Below, piece after piece: positions 6,298 through 6,439 of a stretch of DNA of 6,439 nt (position 1 is the first letter of the stretch; each line of letters starts with the position of its first letter). Both the position numbers and the translations under genes were made by a program. The notes beneath the pieces were generated by a model. It worked only from the letters and a program-made list of their open reading frames with translations. It was not told where the DNA came from and did no database searches. The stretch is from Candidatus Fermentibacterota bacterium (GTDB taxonomy: Bacteria > JAFGKV01), in the NCBI GenBank assembly GCA_030620115.1, contig JAUXFG010000195.1, positions 1-6,439 on the forward strand, in the 5' to 3' direction.

Positions 6298-6304
6298 CGT
6301 TCAG
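6276..6304. repeat. Short tandem heptamers, consensus [CG]GTTCA[CG]
   Basis: Four near-tandem seven-base units: CGTTCAC (6276-6282), GGTTCAG (6284-6290), CGTTCAC (6291-6297) and CGTTCAG (6298-6304), with one extra base at 6283. They cover the probable start of the archease gene. Confidence 0.7.
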
Positions 6305-6379
6305 AGTTGCCTTGATTTCGTTGACTTTGTTCATACGAGTATCTGATGAAACCACATCCTCGAATTGCTCCATTCTCAT
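6287..6379 (-). pseudogene. 30-codon ORF, possible four-helix-bundle (23S-IVP-like) remnant
   Basis: ATG 6379 opens a frame of 30 codons that begins MRMEQFEDVV and ends KATLNGER. The FEDV near the start resembles the FEDLxVWQ opening of S23/IVP four-helix-bundle proteins, but the helical body is missing. The last residues are encoded by the GTTCA heptamers. It overlaps the archease start by 11 bases. The match is only a few residues long, so it may equally be a chance ORF. Confidence 0.25.
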
Positions 6380-6423
6380 GACTTCTTCATTCAGAACTCA
6401 TTAATTGCCTGTCCCGATCTTCG

Positions 6424-6439
6424 CTGAACCCCGAACCCT
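6424..6439. repeat. Heptamer-like repeat at the right edge
   Basis: CTGAACC (6424-6430) is followed directly by CCGAACC (6431-6437), and the window then ends. CTGAACC is the exact reverse complement of the GGTTCAG unit at 6284-6290, so the two arrays face each other across about 120 bases. The true extent of this array cannot be seen. Confidence 0.45.

Overview
The window reads as part of a bacterial chromosome of moderately high GC content (judged by eye), probably from an uncultivated environmental Gram-negative lineage. Supporting signs are a short lipoprotein signal with a lipobox, the start of a polyprenyl sugar-phosphate transferase, a thermophile/archaeal-type IleRS, an archease and short GTTCA-type heptamer repeats. 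Taxonomy cannot be fixed from the sequence alone. No tRNA, rRNA, CRISPR array or insertion sequence was seen.

Layout. Positions 1-341 (minus) hold the N-terminal membrane part of a probable exopolysaccharide sugar transferase that runs off the left edge. Positions 468-3608 (minus) hold a complete isoleucyl-tRNA synthetase, ileS. A 318-base divergent intergenic region follows (3609-3926). On the plus strand come a 222-residue histidine-kinase-like protein that keeps the phospho-acceptor His helix but has lost the ATP-binding boxes (3927-4595), then a structured spacer and a small lipoprotein (4686-5135). The lipoprotein meets a six-repeat ankyrin protein on the minus strand (5132-5743) head-on, with stop codons overlapping in CTAG. 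Upstream of the ankyrin gene on the same strand is a divergent archease (5848-6297). The right edge (6276-6439) holds inverted heptamer-like repeats around a 30-codon ORF fragment that may be a remnant of a 23S-IVP/four-helix-bundle cassette.

The genes do not form one obvious pathway. ileS is housekeeping, but its class I signature motifs are altered: AVHH where HIGH is expected and EMHKS where KMSKS is expected. The first matches the signature-swapped IleRS2 class reported to be extremely resistant to mupirocin, and it is the most interesting signal here. The kinase-like protein and the lipoprotein may be co-transcribed. The first resembles a ChpT/Spo0B-type histidine phosphotransferase more than a kinase, and its partners are not in the window. 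The archease has no RtcB partner in view.
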